This document shows positions 23,994-36,450 of a stretch of 64,000 nucleotides of DNA, piece by piece. The position numbers and the translations under genes are program-made. The stretch spans positions 1 to 64,000 of the forward strand of contig MCFE01000213.1 in the NCBI GenBank assembly GCA_002104905.1. The letters run 5' to 3'. The notes under the pieces are model-generated. The model did not search any database. It worked only from the letters and a program-made list of their open reading frames with translations, and had not been told where the DNA came from. Source of the DNA: Basidiobolus meristosporus CBS 931.73. Its lineage: Eukaryota > Basidiobolomycota > Basidiobolomycetes > Basidiobolales > Basidiobolaceae. Numbering within the stretch: position 1 is the stretch's first letter; the number at the start of each line of letters is the position of its first letter.

Positions 23994-24531
23994 TGTCTGG
24001 AAAATGTGAATCTTCTCCGATTGTAAACTTTATTATGATTCCCCGGCTCTAGCGTAGTAGTTTATTTTTTCTTAAATAAAAGCACCCCATGTACATGGAA
24101 TTGCTGTACATCTATATAAGAAGGCGTAGTTGCAACTGTCGTGGATGGTTCACTGAGCCAGGCAGAGCAGTGTTATAAACACAGGTCAAGGGGGAGATGG
24201 GTGGTGTGACAACTGACGCCATTTTCTCATCGTAGCCTCCATAATCGGCTAGGTTTGTCGTACGGTCAAGCAGAATAACGGACTGTCCAGCAACATCCTT
24301 TATGTTGAAATATTGGCCATTATCTCCTGGGCATATTCTTGGCCGATGCATCCTCATTATGTTTCATATTCACGAGAGCCATTTTGATAAATCGAGGAGG
24401 AAACGCGAACGATATATCCGATGCATCCAAATAGTAACAATAAGGTGCTGGTGGATGTTAAATACTCACCAGGTCCACGTTGATGTTCCTAAATCTACCC
24501 AATTCAGCGGCTCTTTTGGCAATCTCAGGAT

Positions 24532-25245
24532 ATGGCTCGACTACGATTTTGGGAGCGGAAGAAAACTGCGGAGGAGGTGGAGATGAAGTTGACCGCAAAG
24601 CTCACCAATCTATTGATGGGGACCGAGCAGCCAACGAAGCCCCCAAGCCCACGCCGTGTACGCAAGCTAACCCGTCGTCTGTATGATCCGGCCACATTCA
24701 AAAAAGTGCTGGAAAACCTGAAAAAGCTCTCGTCGCCTGTGTTGCATGATCATGGCCCCACGGTTGTCGAACATCAAATCGATGACGATCCTGAGAGAAT
24801 GGTGAGAGTGACACTGTATTGGTGGGGGTACGAGATCCTGCTGCCCACTGAGTTTATCAAATGCTTGGAAAAGGAGTGGAATCGTAGTTTTATAGTCTTT
24901 TCGGCACTGGTTGCGATAGCTACTGTGGTCCCTCCTATCCAGCCGCTTGTTGGGATTATATCTGCCTACGTTAATCTATCATTTGCCTTTATTTATCGTG
25001 AAGACCACGGATTTGGGGTTATCCTAAGCGCGACATGGTAAGTATGTTGCAATGGCTCTGAATCACCACCAGGATGCTAATATGATTGCCTCAGGGCCCT
25101 TCCGTTATTGATGGTTCCGGTCGGCCTGTTGAGCGATGGGTCTGACACAGTAGAGCTCGAACGACACGACTCCGTAATTGAGATGAAAGAGATTGATCGT
25201 CTTGCCGACTCATTGATCCTCAGTAACTCAACAGAGTCACAGTGA
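24532..25245 (+). CDS. Conserved fungal protein of unknown function, paralogue A
   Basis: Two exons: 24532-25037 and 25095-25245 (intron 57 nt, phase 2 inside the Trp codon of ATW|ALP). About 218 residues. N-terminal charged region, then LYDPATFKKVLENLKKLSSP, then a signature YWWGYEILLP near residue 100, one long hydrophobic segment (about 122-155), EDHGFGVILSATW and ALPLLMVPVGL. I have a vague memory of fungal proteins with WWGxEIxxP and GxGVxxAATWxxPAxLVP text, none with known function. The hydrophobic region suggests membrane association. The stop codon overlaps a possible donor (CA|gtgagt), so a further exon cannot be excluded. Pairs with 25450-26162. Confidence 0.7.
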
Positions 25246-25449
25246 GTGCACCAACCGGTTTTGGTTTTGCTCTACACCTTTAGAATGTCCAATTTTGATG
25301 GTTTATTTACGGTATCTGAGAAATAAAACATTACAGTGAGCAGAAGAAATAGATACAATGCGTCATCCTAAGGGGCTGGTACACAGGGTTGGGCCGAACC
25401 TCCAGTGTTCTCGAGTTGTGATACGTGCAGATTTACAGGTGAATTTTGG

Positions 25450-26162
25450 TCATTGCGGCTTGGCTAGGTTGCTGGTATTTAATTCTTGACCCAACAGAGT
25501 GTTGGGGCTGGCATTGGGTTCCTCCAGAGCCTTTTGAATGGCGATAGGCACCAGAAGAAACGGAAGCGCCCTGTCGACGAGGGGAATGTTAATATAGCTT
25601 CACTCAATGGTGTGCCTATCACGTACCATGTGGCTGTTAGGATCACTCCGAATCCCTGATCCTCTCGTTGTATTAAGGCAAACTGAAGCCCTACAAATGC
25701 TGATATAACCCGGATGAATGGCTGTATAGGAGGTAGCAGCATAGCAACTGTGGACAAGACGCCGAAGAACAGTATAGCTCGATTTGCCTCCTTATTTAAA
25801 CATTCCATCAACTTCGGCCTCAGCTCCACTTCGAAGCCCCACCAATACGTCGTGACCTGTATGAGAAAGTCACTATCATGAACGGGCTTACCATCCAACT
25901 GGCTGTCATGCTCGTGTGCTAAAGGGTTAACCAAAGTTTTAAGCTTTTCGATCACTTTTACGAATGTGTCTCGGTTGGAGAGCATGTTTAATGATTTCCT
26001 CTGGTATTTTGTCGGTATGCCCTGAGTGATGACGGAATGAACATCTTGGGTAATCCTGTCGACCACCTCTTCCCTGCTCTTCGAGGAAACGGTTTGATGT
26101 CGTTTCCGAAACCAATGGAAGATATTGAACATAAGGAAAAGAGAGGAGGGATCCAAAGCCAA
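25450..26162 (-). CDS. Conserved fungal protein of unknown function, paralogue B
   Basis: Exons 26162-25627 and 25570-25450, intron 56 nt, in exactly the same place and phase as in paralogue A (ATW|ALPFLLVPIAI). About 218 residues. It shares DTFVKVIEKLKTLVNP, YWWGFEVELRP, the hydrophobic segment with PPIQPFIRVISAF, and EDQGFGVILTATW. Unlike A it begins with MALDPSSLFLMFNIFHW, which is hydrophobic; a shorter start at MFNIFHWFRK is possible. A and B converge, their stop codons 204 bp apart, which indicates a local inverted duplication that predates considerable sequence divergence. Function unknown. Confidence 0.72.
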
Positions 26163-26748
26163 AGCCTCTCTTCACCACGCAGTTTTATGAAATTCGTGCT
26201 CCTCTGCGGGCGAATCAGAATCCCCGCCCACACCTAATGTGACTTGGTAGAAATTTAATTTACACCTTCCTGACAAATTCCGTAGGTTTAATGTAGCACA
26301 TAATTGAAACTAGTTTTCACTATAAATCCTGGTAACCACGCATGTTGATGGGAGTTTGGATAAACATATTAATGGATTATTTAGATGTATGCAGTCCAAG
26401 AATGCTTTGTGAAAGCAGCTTCAATACTAGCCCATTGGAGCTGGACCCAGACTTGGCAACTGGCTGATGTATTTGATGTTCGCTCCACATGTGCATCCGC
26501 TACAATCTTGATCACAGTTTGCTTCAGAGCTCCACATGGGGGCAATGTGCCGTATGCATCAAGAGTTCAGGAATACTATGAACTCCAAGTTTGTGTGACT
26601 CGTTTCTCTTAGATGCCGATTGCTTGGTTGCTAGCGAAGTCATCGTGAAAGTGTGCCAGCGGGGTGTGAGCAGTAACGTTGAATATGCCACTTTATTGAA
26701 AACATCTTACATATATTTCTAAACATTATTCACAGGTAACTTATCATA

Positions 26749-28649
26749 TTAAATGCAAAGTTGGGCTAGGGAATCCATAATATCTGTTGTAAACTCCATA
26801 ATACAACTATTGAACCTGTTGGGATGAATATTAGCCCAAGCAAACACTAGAATCCAGTGCAGATTTTGAACATTACCCGAAGATTACATCATCCACCACG
26901 CCGACATACAGTGAATCTGATTCATTTTCTGGAAAGCTGACCCCAGCTATCTCCCCGAAGAAGTCTATCACTTGAGAGCGATCTAGCGAGTGCGCATCCA
27001 GTATATGAATAAAGTCGGCTGGTTCTGGATCCCAATGAAGTTAGCGTCTATTCCACCCTTGATGAACATGGCTTAGTTACCAGCAATCACCAAAAACCGG
27101 CCATCTGGCGAGAATCGCAATGATCTGACTGCAGCCATCTGTGTTTCCAATACTGCAAACGACTTCGAAAAGTATCTCGTATCGTACAACCTAGTCGCAT
27201 CTATTAGCAACCATGAAATTCACTTGATCCTAACAACTGACTCTACCTGGCAGTCATGTCTGTGAACAAGCAATGGTTAGCTGGGCTCTACAATCAGGTA
27301 TTAAAAGAGCTAGCAAACCTTGATTTCCTGTAGCCAAAACCCGGCTATCAGGGCTCCATGCAGTGGCAAATGAATAGTCAACATGGCCTGATAGTGTGTG
27401 AATCACTTCAAACACAATAGTGCATTAGTATACTCATCATATTTCAGACCTGAACCGTGCACTGTTTACCATCCCCGGTTTCGGCATTCACTACCGAGCA
27501 ATCTGTGTGATCACCAACGACTGAAAGCAATCTCCCATCAGGACTCGCTGCTGTACACTATAAAGAAACACTATCAGACTATGTCAAGTATCGTGCTAAC
27601 TGGCATTACGTCTTCGTACATTGATAGGCCATTCAAACTCGAAAGTGTTTGTTATCTGAGAAGTTTCTAGATCCATGATACGAACGCATCGATCATTGCT
27701 CGAAATGATGGTTTGAAGCGCTACAGAAGATACGGTTAGCTACACCAAATATGGATCAGTTGTGAAGTGGCGACCGAGACTAACCACCACTACGCGATTG
27801 AGAGATATCAAGATGGTTTGTGATGCCGTTTGGATTTTTGGTCACTACTCCAGAATGAAAAGCCCCACTGCTTATATTTTTACAAAGAATTTCCCCATTG
27901 AAGCCTACGTTGACGGACAGTAACATAAATACCGGGTTTGCCAACAAAACACATCTAATACTGTACCTCCTACAAGTATTATATCTTCTCTACAAATCAA
28001 GCTACTTGCTCTAAAATGAGTTGCGCATGAATGCTCTTTGAAGTCAAGTACTGATTGCGAGGTTCTGCATATTGGTGACCAATGCTCTATTCCAGAATGG
28101 GCTTTGATTGCAAAATAAGCTGACATTAGCAAAGGTCCATTGTGCACGAATAAAGTACTCCAATCCATTACAGGTATAATAGACGTCATTTTTGCTGGTC
28201 GCCCATAATAAATTTCTCAATTGAAAATGTGTGATAGAGCATGTATCTCTTAGAGAAGCATAGTTGAACTTGAAGAAATTGCCATCAGATATTACGGGAG
28301 AGATTTCCTAGCATTCTAGAATATAAGCACAACCAGGCAAAGAGTGTTGTATCAATGCAAAAAAACCTTTAGGATCGATTCTCTGGTGGTGGAAAGGCTA
28401 CGGTAGTTGAAGTATTCCTCAAACCTGTCTCGTAACGATAAGTTTGGGTATGAAAAGGGAGCGAGCAGAAAACATACCTCTGGGAGCGAAGCTTCTCTCG
28501 GTCAGACTGAACAAAGTCCCATGATATCCCTTGCTAGAATGGGTTGATGTCAGCCCAAATGCTGAAGGGGCGCGTTTCCTTTCACTTACCATATCGATTC
28601 CGTCGTTATGATCGTCCGCAGTCACTTCCATCTTGGAAATAGTTAACAC
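26749..28649 (-). CDS. WD40-repeat protein of the S. pombe C2A9.03 type
   Basis: Intron-dense gene, roughly eleven short exons. In order on the minus strand I can read MEVTADDHNDGIDM, then QGISWDFVQSDREKLRS (28558 downward, acceptor tctag), FQLRNLLWATSKNDVYY, IEHWSPICRTSQSVLDFKEH, GFNGEILCKNISSGAFHSGV, TIISSNDRCVRIMDLETSQI, ASPDGRLLSVVGDHTDCSVV, VIHTLSGHVDYSFATAWSPD, RLYDTRYFSKSFAVLETQMA, PADFIHILDAHSLDRSQVID and the tail FGEIAGVSF..VGVV, ending at 26749. This order and wording match an uncharacterised fungal WD-repeat family typified by SPBC2A9.03. The product should be a beta-propeller scaffold; no enzymatic role is known to me. One early junction (near 28480) could not be resolved in frame. 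The start is either 28649 or the ATG at 28631. Confidence 0.82.
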
Positions 28650-30164
28650 ATGAGGCTTTTCCGAGAAAATCTTTTTTTACTCACTTTCGAGAACACATGT
28701 TCAGGTGGGGTTCTCCCTTCTGTTTAAGAGAATGCTTTAGTAGGATTTCAGAGCAGACCAGAACTTTCTCGGCGAACCTTTGAGGTAATGTTCGTTCATA
28801 AACTCAAGCACAGTTGAGGTTTGGTAAAAATGAGCAAGATTCATGTATAGAGGCTTGTTGGCGTGTGATGCTAACTTGGATATGGGCCTAAATGTGAATG
28901 ATTTATTTGACTGCTAATAGTAGAACTGACAAAAGGTTAGGAATACCAGCCAATTTATGGTGCAAATATTGATATCTTGACGTTCAATGTCCGCGTGAGT
29001 TGGGTTGATGGAACTTCGTGATCCAGAAACATTGTTAGATTTGACTGCTAAATTGGCGAATATATTGAGTTCTTACATAAATTGCACAATTAGTTCTTGA
29101 CACAATCGGCAGAGCGCTCAATGCAATTTGAGTTTCATTCATGTTAAGCCTTTTACCCAATGGATCACCAGGCGATTTGGAAATATGGCAATTTTGGAAA
29201 CCTGCGCCGCATTTCTTACTTTAAACATATGAATAATCCGTACGATTTGAAACCATGGCTTACGACAAAATGCTGAGGTTTGTGATTGTAGTGTCATTCC
29301 TAGTTTCTCGAACCCATGACTCGTGTGATCCAGTTCCGGTTAATGGCTATTTGTGCAATCCTATGTCACATATTAGTCTTTGGTTTAGTTTCCCGTCTTA
29401 CGAATAAATGTAGAATATTCGACCAGGCAGATCATTGCTCCGGGGCTGCCATCATTAACAAGGGCATTAACCAGAGAAACCCGGATGACTGAGGTCCAGG
29501 TTCTTCTGTGCAGAACTTACTGATGTGTGAGGCGGCATATATATATATCATTTCACGCTTGTACGTCATCCTCGTCCAGTTAACGACACACCAATTCAAA
29601 GCTGGTTCAATGCCAAGAGCCACAAATCGTCCTATGTACCCCTCACTAACAGTGGCTGCGATCTATCGGAATATTTCATTCAGGAACAAAATGTGCTGGA
29701 CTAGAAAAGAGAAAGCAGTACTGCTGACGAATCACCGCCCTGACGCAGGAACATTGGACCGTTGGTGTTGAATTATAGAATATATATTAAAATCGTATTT
29801 TAACGGATGCTATAGTGTCTGCATATTTGTCCCCATTCCGTCATAACGTAGATCCCACAGCAGAGTGGCGCAAATGAATTGCCTCCAGATTGTTTCCGAC
29901 CTTTATTATTTACGATGTATGACCAGAAGCAACCTCATGAACGTTCCCATAGCCATGCCTTCGATGTAAACCGATGAATATTACTTCCTGGCTGCCAGCA
30001 GATGTTACTGCATATCTGCTACTTCATATAATTAGCGCCTTTCCAAACAAATACGATACCGAGGTCAAAACGACCATGAAATCCTTCTAATAGAGTGAAA
30101 TTAGATGAGTTTATTTAAATGCAAGTGTGTGTGTAGATTCATGATGGAATAGAAATTACCAGCA
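28650..30164. other. Intergenic, no gene seen
   Basis: Separates the divergent-looking 5' end of the WD40 gene from the 3' end of TIM23. Short open frames here overlap on both strands without protein-like composition. Confidence 0.4.
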
Positions 30165-31013
30165 CTAAGAGTAGTGTGGATCACTTTTGAAAAAATCTGG
30201 AATCTTCTCGATAGCCTCTTGTCCCAAATTCCAGGCAGTAGCAAGAGCGGCACAAATACCTCCAGAAATACCAGCAGCACGGAAGCCGGCTAGATATCAT
30301 ACTCATATGTTAGAAAAATGTAAAATGGGGGGGGGGGTTCAAATGGTGGATAAGCTAACCTGTAGACTTGAAAACGGCACCGGAGATGGCAGCAGCACCA
30401 ATACTATTGAACATATCGTGCTTACCGCGAGCAGCGCCAATTGAACTATTGAAGGCATTGTACATCATAGCTAGAACGGAGTCATTAGAGGCTGCCAACA
30501 CATTACCTATTTCGAAAGACTTACCAATTACACCCAGTGAGTTGCCCACGAAGGGACCACGTCGGGTGCACGAATTCAATACTGAATTCACACGCAGTTT
30601 GAAGCTATTACCATCAGGCTTTCTGAGACCTTCATAGAGTCCCCAAGCACCTCCGGTGGTCAAGCCTGCGATGAAACATCCACATTAGATGAGGGGAATA
30701 GAAAAGCGTGTGGGCAACGAAACATACCTAACAAATAACTTGTGCCAGTGCCATAGCACAAGTCGTCACCCCAACTTCTGCTAGGAAGAGCACCGGCGAC
30801 AGGTCTCTGTCCAACATTCCCATTTGAGCCGATTTGGTCATCGAGTAACAAGTATTCAACTCCCCCGAAAGCAGAAATTGGATGCAACTTGTTAGAATTG
30901 ACATCCATGCTCCCAAGGAAATCACTGACGTTCACTGCCTCATGCTGAAACTCGTTGGTGGCATAGTTTTGTTGAGGGAAGGCTTCTCCGTTCTCTTCAG
31001 AGGTGAAAGACAT
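30165..31013 (-). CDS. TIM23: Tim23, inner-membrane protein translocase channel subunit
   Basis: Core of the TIM23 presequence translocase of the mitochondrial inner membrane. Four exons (31013-30728, 30665-30525, 30470-30360, 30289-30165) give exactly 220 residues, against 222 in yeast. The N-terminal 95 residues are hydrophilic (receptor domain, with VNVSDFLGSMDVNSN), followed by the Tim17/Tim22/Tim23 domain: GTGTSYLLGLTTGGAWGLYE, RGPFVGNSLGVIAMMYNAFN, HDMFNSIGAAAISGAVFK and GFRAAGISGG. All splice phases agree. The third intron carries an 11-base C run on the coding strand. Confidence 0.95.
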
Positions 31014-34000
31014 GATAAATGGTTGAGTACGTACAGGGAACGATATGTAACGTGAAGGGAGAGCAGTACACAAGCAGTATATGAATCAAATTGTAGAAAG
31101 AGATTATAATGCTTAGATTAATTATGAAAATTTTTCTCTTGGAGAATCCAGAGTCAGTGATTGGGCTTATCCCATACAATATCCTCGTAGTCGGTGTGGA
31201 TAATCTACACTAATTGTTCACGAATCTGTTTCTACTGGTCATCTAGCTGAGCAATACTGATGTAATTGGCCTTCTCCGGTCGAGTGAACCTTAATCAATG
31301 ACTGTTCATTCTATCTTGCGGTAACCTCAATTCAGCAATGTCCTCTACTGATTCTGATATTCATTTATTTCAGAGCAAGATGGATCCTGCTGTGGGACAA
31401 ATCAGGCAGCTCCATTCTGGCCATTGGTTGATCATGACTTCTCCATCCGAAATGGCGCACTGCATCTGTTGACCGAGGCTCATTTCTGCTTCGCATCAAG
31501 AGTGTCATTGAATTCTAAAAGTGTAGACCGCTTCCTCTAGAGTCAGGGGCAAAGTAGAATAGTAATCCCTCAGGGTAGCTAGGCTTACTAGACCATCGTC
31601 GCAAAGTGAAACCCCAATGTCTTGCATGACTCAAAAACGAGTTCTGTCCGATTTACGTCAAGGCGAAGTCACCCTCGCCGAAATCGTGGGGTTTCCGGAT
31701 ATGGAATAACCGTACTTCGTACTCGAGCTTTAACAACGCTGTGCATCGGTAGTGGGAACCCGTGATAATTCGGCAACCCTATGGCTCAGTACTGTCCCAA
31801 TCATGTCTATCTTTAGTTAGGACCAGAATCAAATCTGTAGTACCCAAGATATGAATGTTGAGATTCTCGAATGTCAATTGGCAAGTCAGTGGCTACTTCT
31901 AGCTAAATAGAGCCTAATGAATAGTGATGCGCTTGTTATAATGGCAAGTCTGATGTGCCACGTCTATTTAGTATATTAGCAGTGTTGATCTGTATGCCTC
32001 AAGGGTTCCTTCCGGTGTACTGCAGGCCACTTCTCATCATGCAACGCACCTGTTATGCGATAGACGTTGGTTGGCAGCTCCAACATATGGCCACGGATTA
32101 CTATGCGGCTGTGTAGAATCCAATTATTCATAACATAAGTGTTCTGGCATATTCGTACTCCTTGGACTTGACATGTAGTCTGTGACGTGCCCCATATTTT
32201 GCGCCATCAACCTAGGGTTCTATTGGCAATCAGAGCGGAAGTACGTTTTCAAGGCTTTTTCGAAATTGGCTGTTTAAATTCAGTTAGGATGATGTATTCA
32301 TTTACCTAAGCCTCACGGTCCAAGACTACTACGCTGCGCAATAGGTGACTACCTGAACGCCAAACTATAGGGTCTTACACAGGATAGATCTTCCGTGGTA
32401 GCCAGGAACTTGTTTCAAAGGATGCAGCTGTGAACGCCCTTTGGAGCGCGCCACTACTCTCCCTATTGTTTACGACCGGCCCTTATATTTAGTTGGCATT
32501 TTTTGCATCCGCATGGACTACTTACTACTCGTAGTATCCGTCCTCATGTAATGTGGTCTTGCAAATAATGTGCTTTTTATTAGAACCATCCGGAACTTAG
32601 CCTTTTATATGAACGGCCAACTGTTGTATTTGAGATCCAAAGCTGAGTCAACAATAGTATTAGGTAATTGTCTGGTTGTATATGGCTAGTCCAGGTTTTC
32701 CACAAGTGTGTCCATCAAATACAAGGCAGAATCCTTTCACGTATAGACCAGGCTTTAGTATATACTATAATGCATGACTACTGTATACGTGTCCCAATTT
32801 GATGGTGAATTGACCCATCATGGCTAGCAATCTTACTGATACAGTAGCGTTCCGATACCTATGCAAATGGTACAGCATTGAGTAAAGCAGAATATTCATT
32901 GGCTAAACCATGCAAATATCGTTTGCAGCAGAGCGATTGCTTCGGATCTTGTTAGGGAGTGTTACTCAACGATTTGCTTGTATCCAGGTGTGCTGAGATC
33001 GGCCGTTAATCCTGGGCTTCATAAACAATCTAGAAGAGGGGCTTTATATTGCGCATACAATGGCGCAGTTTCTGAAGTAAATTAAGGGTCATATAGAGTG
33101 AAGCTTCATCGAGATGGACAAGCACTTAGCATCAGCAGCAGGATTACTAGGCCTGTGTTGATACAGTTCTCTAAATATATTACAGTGCTTTGTTACACTT
33201 GGGCAGGTACAAAAGGGAGTGGATTGATCACAGCTGATAATGAGGCTGAACATAGAAGGCCGTATGGTGTTTAGAAGTGCTCGATCCGTGTCTGGCTACT
33301 AGATAAGGGGTTATCTTCGTGAAAGACCGTGAAGGGGTGCTTATTCGTAGATGGATATCGAGGAGACTAGTGCTTGGAAATTGCAAAGCAGGTTTATATC
33401 AAAGCTCACCCCTCCGGTGTCTGACGAGCACATTCTCGATTGGCTACCCCGTATACGTTTTGTCAACGAGCAAGTGTGGGGAATATCGAAAATGCGATCA
33501 ACCTTCAATTAATAAATAGGGTTCTAACTCAAGCCTGTTGGCACTGCTAAATGGGGAGGCGCAGATGATAGTCCTTTGGAGAAAATACCCCCATTTTTAT
33601 GTGCATGCTGATGCTCCAATATTACCAGTATCAAGATCACATATCGGAGAACAGTATGTGCAACGAAATTTGACTCACTGTGCAATTCTCGTTAATTTAT
33701 AATATTGACGATCTTTCAATTTATCACCATAGAATTGAATGAGGATTACTCACTCAACGGTGGATATGGTATAATTGAAGTCGACCATGATCAAAGAAAT
33801 CTTGGGAGTAAGTCGAAATAAACCGACATTGATCAGTAAAGTATACATCAAACTGCCTTGATCCATCACCAATTTGGCCTACTTCTCTGTGGCATGTGGC
33901 CAAGGGGAAACGGTTTGATACAGAGCATAGGGGCCACGAAGCTGGAGAAAATATATTACCTGTTTCGATATCCCTATATAATGCAACGCTTTGGCACCTT

Positions 34001-34067
34001 CACTATTTACAAGACCCACTTTATTAGTCCTTTTATATTTTACCATTTATCTTATACATCGATTCTG
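31014..34067. other. Large gap with coding-like plus-strand pieces near its end
   Basis: 31.2-32.8 kb shows nothing I can support. From about 32830 to 33512 several plus-strand stretches read like protein, for example SDLVRECYSTICLYPGVLRS or, in another frame, INNLEEGLYIAHTMAQFL around 32940-33080, ITRPVLIQFSKYITVLCYTW near 33150, and a 53-codon ORF at 33351-33512 (MDIEETSAWKLQSRF..) followed by AATAAATAGG. The frames conflict, so this may be a relic. 33.6-34.06 kb is the leader of the zinc-finger gene, with a TATATAA-like motif near 33974. Confidence 0.3.
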
Positions 34068-34889
34068 ATGAGCTTTTTCAGAGGAGAACAAATCTTAGAG
34101 GGGAAGCTCGAGTCCCCAACTCTGCCCAGCCCACGCGCGCTATTTCCTGAGTTGTTCGGGAGGAACACCCGCTCCATGAAGATCCAGTTACCTTACCAGC
34201 CCCAGCCCTTAAGTATGTTGCTGTGTGATAGTCCAAACAAATCCATGGGCCATGAGTATGAGCAAAGACATGATACCTCAAGCATGTTTGCTTGCTCTGA
34301 GGTTGATTGTAACTGTAGCAACAACATATTAGGTGGTGCTATCAGCTCCCATTCATCAGAGGCATGTTCCTGGCCATCTTCCTGCGACTCTTCGCCTACA
34401 TTGTCCTCTCCAGAGGGATTTGACTATTTACGCCATGCTCATGGACGAAAAAGGAGCTTAGATGACTGTAAATCTGACCAGTGCCATGGCAAGTTTCAAG
34501 AAAAGCAACACATGGCTTCTAGCGACTTTTGCTTCAGTGAATCACAAGATCATGAATCCCGGAGATTGTCAAGTTGCTCGATCACGCCTGTCACATTAGA
34601 CAACAACCTCACAGACTTCAAGAGAGTTTTTCCAATTTCGCCAGGTTCCTTGAGACCAATGCCAACAACAATTCGAAAGCCATATCAATGCAGTTACTGT
34701 GGGAAACGCTTTGCCCGTCCTAGCTCACTGAAGACACATACATATTCTCACACAGGCGAGAAGCCGTATGTATGTCAAGAGGAGGGGTGCCATAGCCAAT
34801 TCTCGGTCCTCTCGAATCTTCGTCGCCATGCCAAGCTTCATGCTAGTATGAGAGAAGGGGGACGGGAGGCAATGCGTAACTACTCGTAG
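34068..34889 (+). CDS. C2H2 zinc-finger transcription factor
   Basis: Intronless, 273 residues from the ATG at 34068; the frame is open upstream but the preceding text looks like leader. Two adjacent C2H2 fingers occupy the C-terminus: CSYCGKRFARPSSLKTHTYSH (first 20 residues as CSYCGKRFARPSSLKTHTYS) and CQEEGCHSQFSVLSNLRRHA, joined by a canonical TGEKPY linker. The second finger has the C-x4-C spacing common in fungal regulators. The N-terminal 200 residues are Ser-rich and low complexity (SSCDSSPTLSSPEG) with a basic patch HGRKRSLDD, suggesting a regulated activation region. Such two-finger proteins act as DNA-binding regulators; the target is unknown. It resembles C-terminal two-finger factors of the RsmE/azf/Seb1 kind only in general layout. 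Confidence 0.85.
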   Translation: MSFFRGEQILEGKLESPTLPSPRALFPELFGRNTRSMKIQLPYQPQPLSMLLCDSPNKSMGHEYEQRHDTSSMFACSEVDCNCSNNILGGAISSHSSEACSWPSSCDSSPTLSSPEGFDYLRHAHGRKRSLDDCKSDQCHGKFQEKQHMASSDFCFSESQDHESRRLSSCSITPVTLDNNLTDFKRVFPISPGSLRPMPTTIRKPYQCSYCGKRFARPSSLKTHTYSHTGEKPYVCQEEGCHSQFSVLSNLRRHAKLHASMREGGREAMRNYS

Positions 34890-35553
34890 TCTGGTCAGTG
34901 ATCGTCTACATATTGATGTAATATACCTGTATTTTTATGGAACACATTTCCTAAATTTTCACCATGTAAACAAGCCAACTCAATCCAATCTTTAATTTCA
35001 TCATTTCAATATCTGTTGACATCTGATTAACAAAGCTCATACTTGTCCAAACACTTATGGTATACATATATCACGAGTATGTATGGCAGCAACTACAATT
35101 CACGGAATGATTGAGCCCATTTGGCGTGGTATATTGAGGAAATCAATATTGAGTAGTCAATCAGTAAATATAAATGAGATTTTTTGTGACGATCACAATG
35201 TATTCAGTCATTTTCAGTGTAGATTTTACGTTTCAATCAGCCTGCGATACCAACCCCCTAATTAGCTCGTCTAAAAAGAGAATTCCTAGATACAAATTGA
35301 TATTCCCAAGGTACCATATATCTGATGATGCATACTTCAAACATCTATTGAGAAGTCTATAGCCAACGAATCTAGCTTACCCTCCTTAAACACATAGATA
35401 TGGGCGGATCACAAAAACACGCCATTCGTTGTTAAGACACTGTAAACCCCGAAAAAAGCCTTCCAAATTTAGCTGAAAATCGGCAACTCTCCATTCATTT
35501 ATCCATGAACTCGGGGCAACGGAGCTGTCTGATACATACGGAAGTGAACTACA

Positions 35554-36450
35554 ATGATACAACGATACTTTGTTATCTTCTTACTCCTGGAGTCACTCCA
35601 CGTATACGATATAGCCGTTGGAACCTCACTGGTTGGTTTACTTTAGATGCCTTAGGTGAGCATGTTGGCTTGTACCTGGCTGGCAACACCTTGGTATGTT
35701 GGGGTATGTTGAATGCACATATTATTGGGCTGCTGCCCCAAGAGTAAGCCATACATGACAAAATTCATGGCTAATCAAGATCGTCATGTCACACTTGGTC
35801 TGAACATCGTATCACGTGTAATGCAACGGCACAGAAAGTGCTGGTATTGGGCTATATTCCGCACAGAACATGCCATAACGGTCAACCGGTTTGATAAGCA
35901 CACCACGCAGCTCCAGTCGAACTCAAATCACACAGACAGGGGCCTGAGAAGAACCATTTGTTTCATATCCCAGCAATATTGGGCCTTGTTGATCCTAGAC
36001 GCTCATTCAGTCCATTCTAACCACCTTTTGGAAGGCTCGATATATCAATGTTGCAGGTGATCTATGGCTAAGTTATCACAACGCAAATACTTTCCTGTCT
36101 GGTAGCAACGGATGTGCAGCAGGATGGGACTTTGAGAAGACCAACGTAACACTCTCTGGCCCATCATTTCTCGAATCGTAACGTGAATATCCAAGATTAT
36201 GGTGGTGAATCTAAATGATCAGACAAATGTGCAATATTGCCGTCTCATATGCACTTTGCCCTGATATCGAGACAGCCCCACATGAAATAGTAAACATTAC
36301 ATCAATGTCCTGAACCAGCCCTATGACCAGATCGAAAATCTCAACTCTGGAAATGCTTCATCCAGCATTGCTCTCCCTCCAGTCTATCTAGATCTAACAG
36401 GGATTGATACCGATGCATCACATCCCAAGTTGAAGTGTGGAGAAACCTGA
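35554..36450 (+). CDS. Probable secreted protein with five or more exons, family not recognised
   Basis: Begins MIQRYFVIFLLLESLHVY, a plausible signal peptide. The first junctions are unresolved, but from about 35780 onward exons join in frame: to 35880 (HTWSEHRITCNATAQKVLVL, PHRTCHN), 35911-36009 (APVELKSHRQGPEKNHLFHI, LVDPRRSF), 36057-36177 (DLWLSYHNANTFLSGSNGCA, KTNVTLSGPSF), 36223-36289 (MCNIAVSYALCPDIETAPHE) and 36331-36450 (ASSSIALPPVYLDLTGIDTD, ending KLKCGET). Introns are very short (30, 47, 45 and 41 nt), and all four keep phase. Cysteines and N-glycosylation sites fit an extracellular protein. A further open stretch at 36498-36695 (GNSHNGWLALHTCDMKYGSS) may be a downstream exon. Function unknown. 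Confidence 0.5.
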
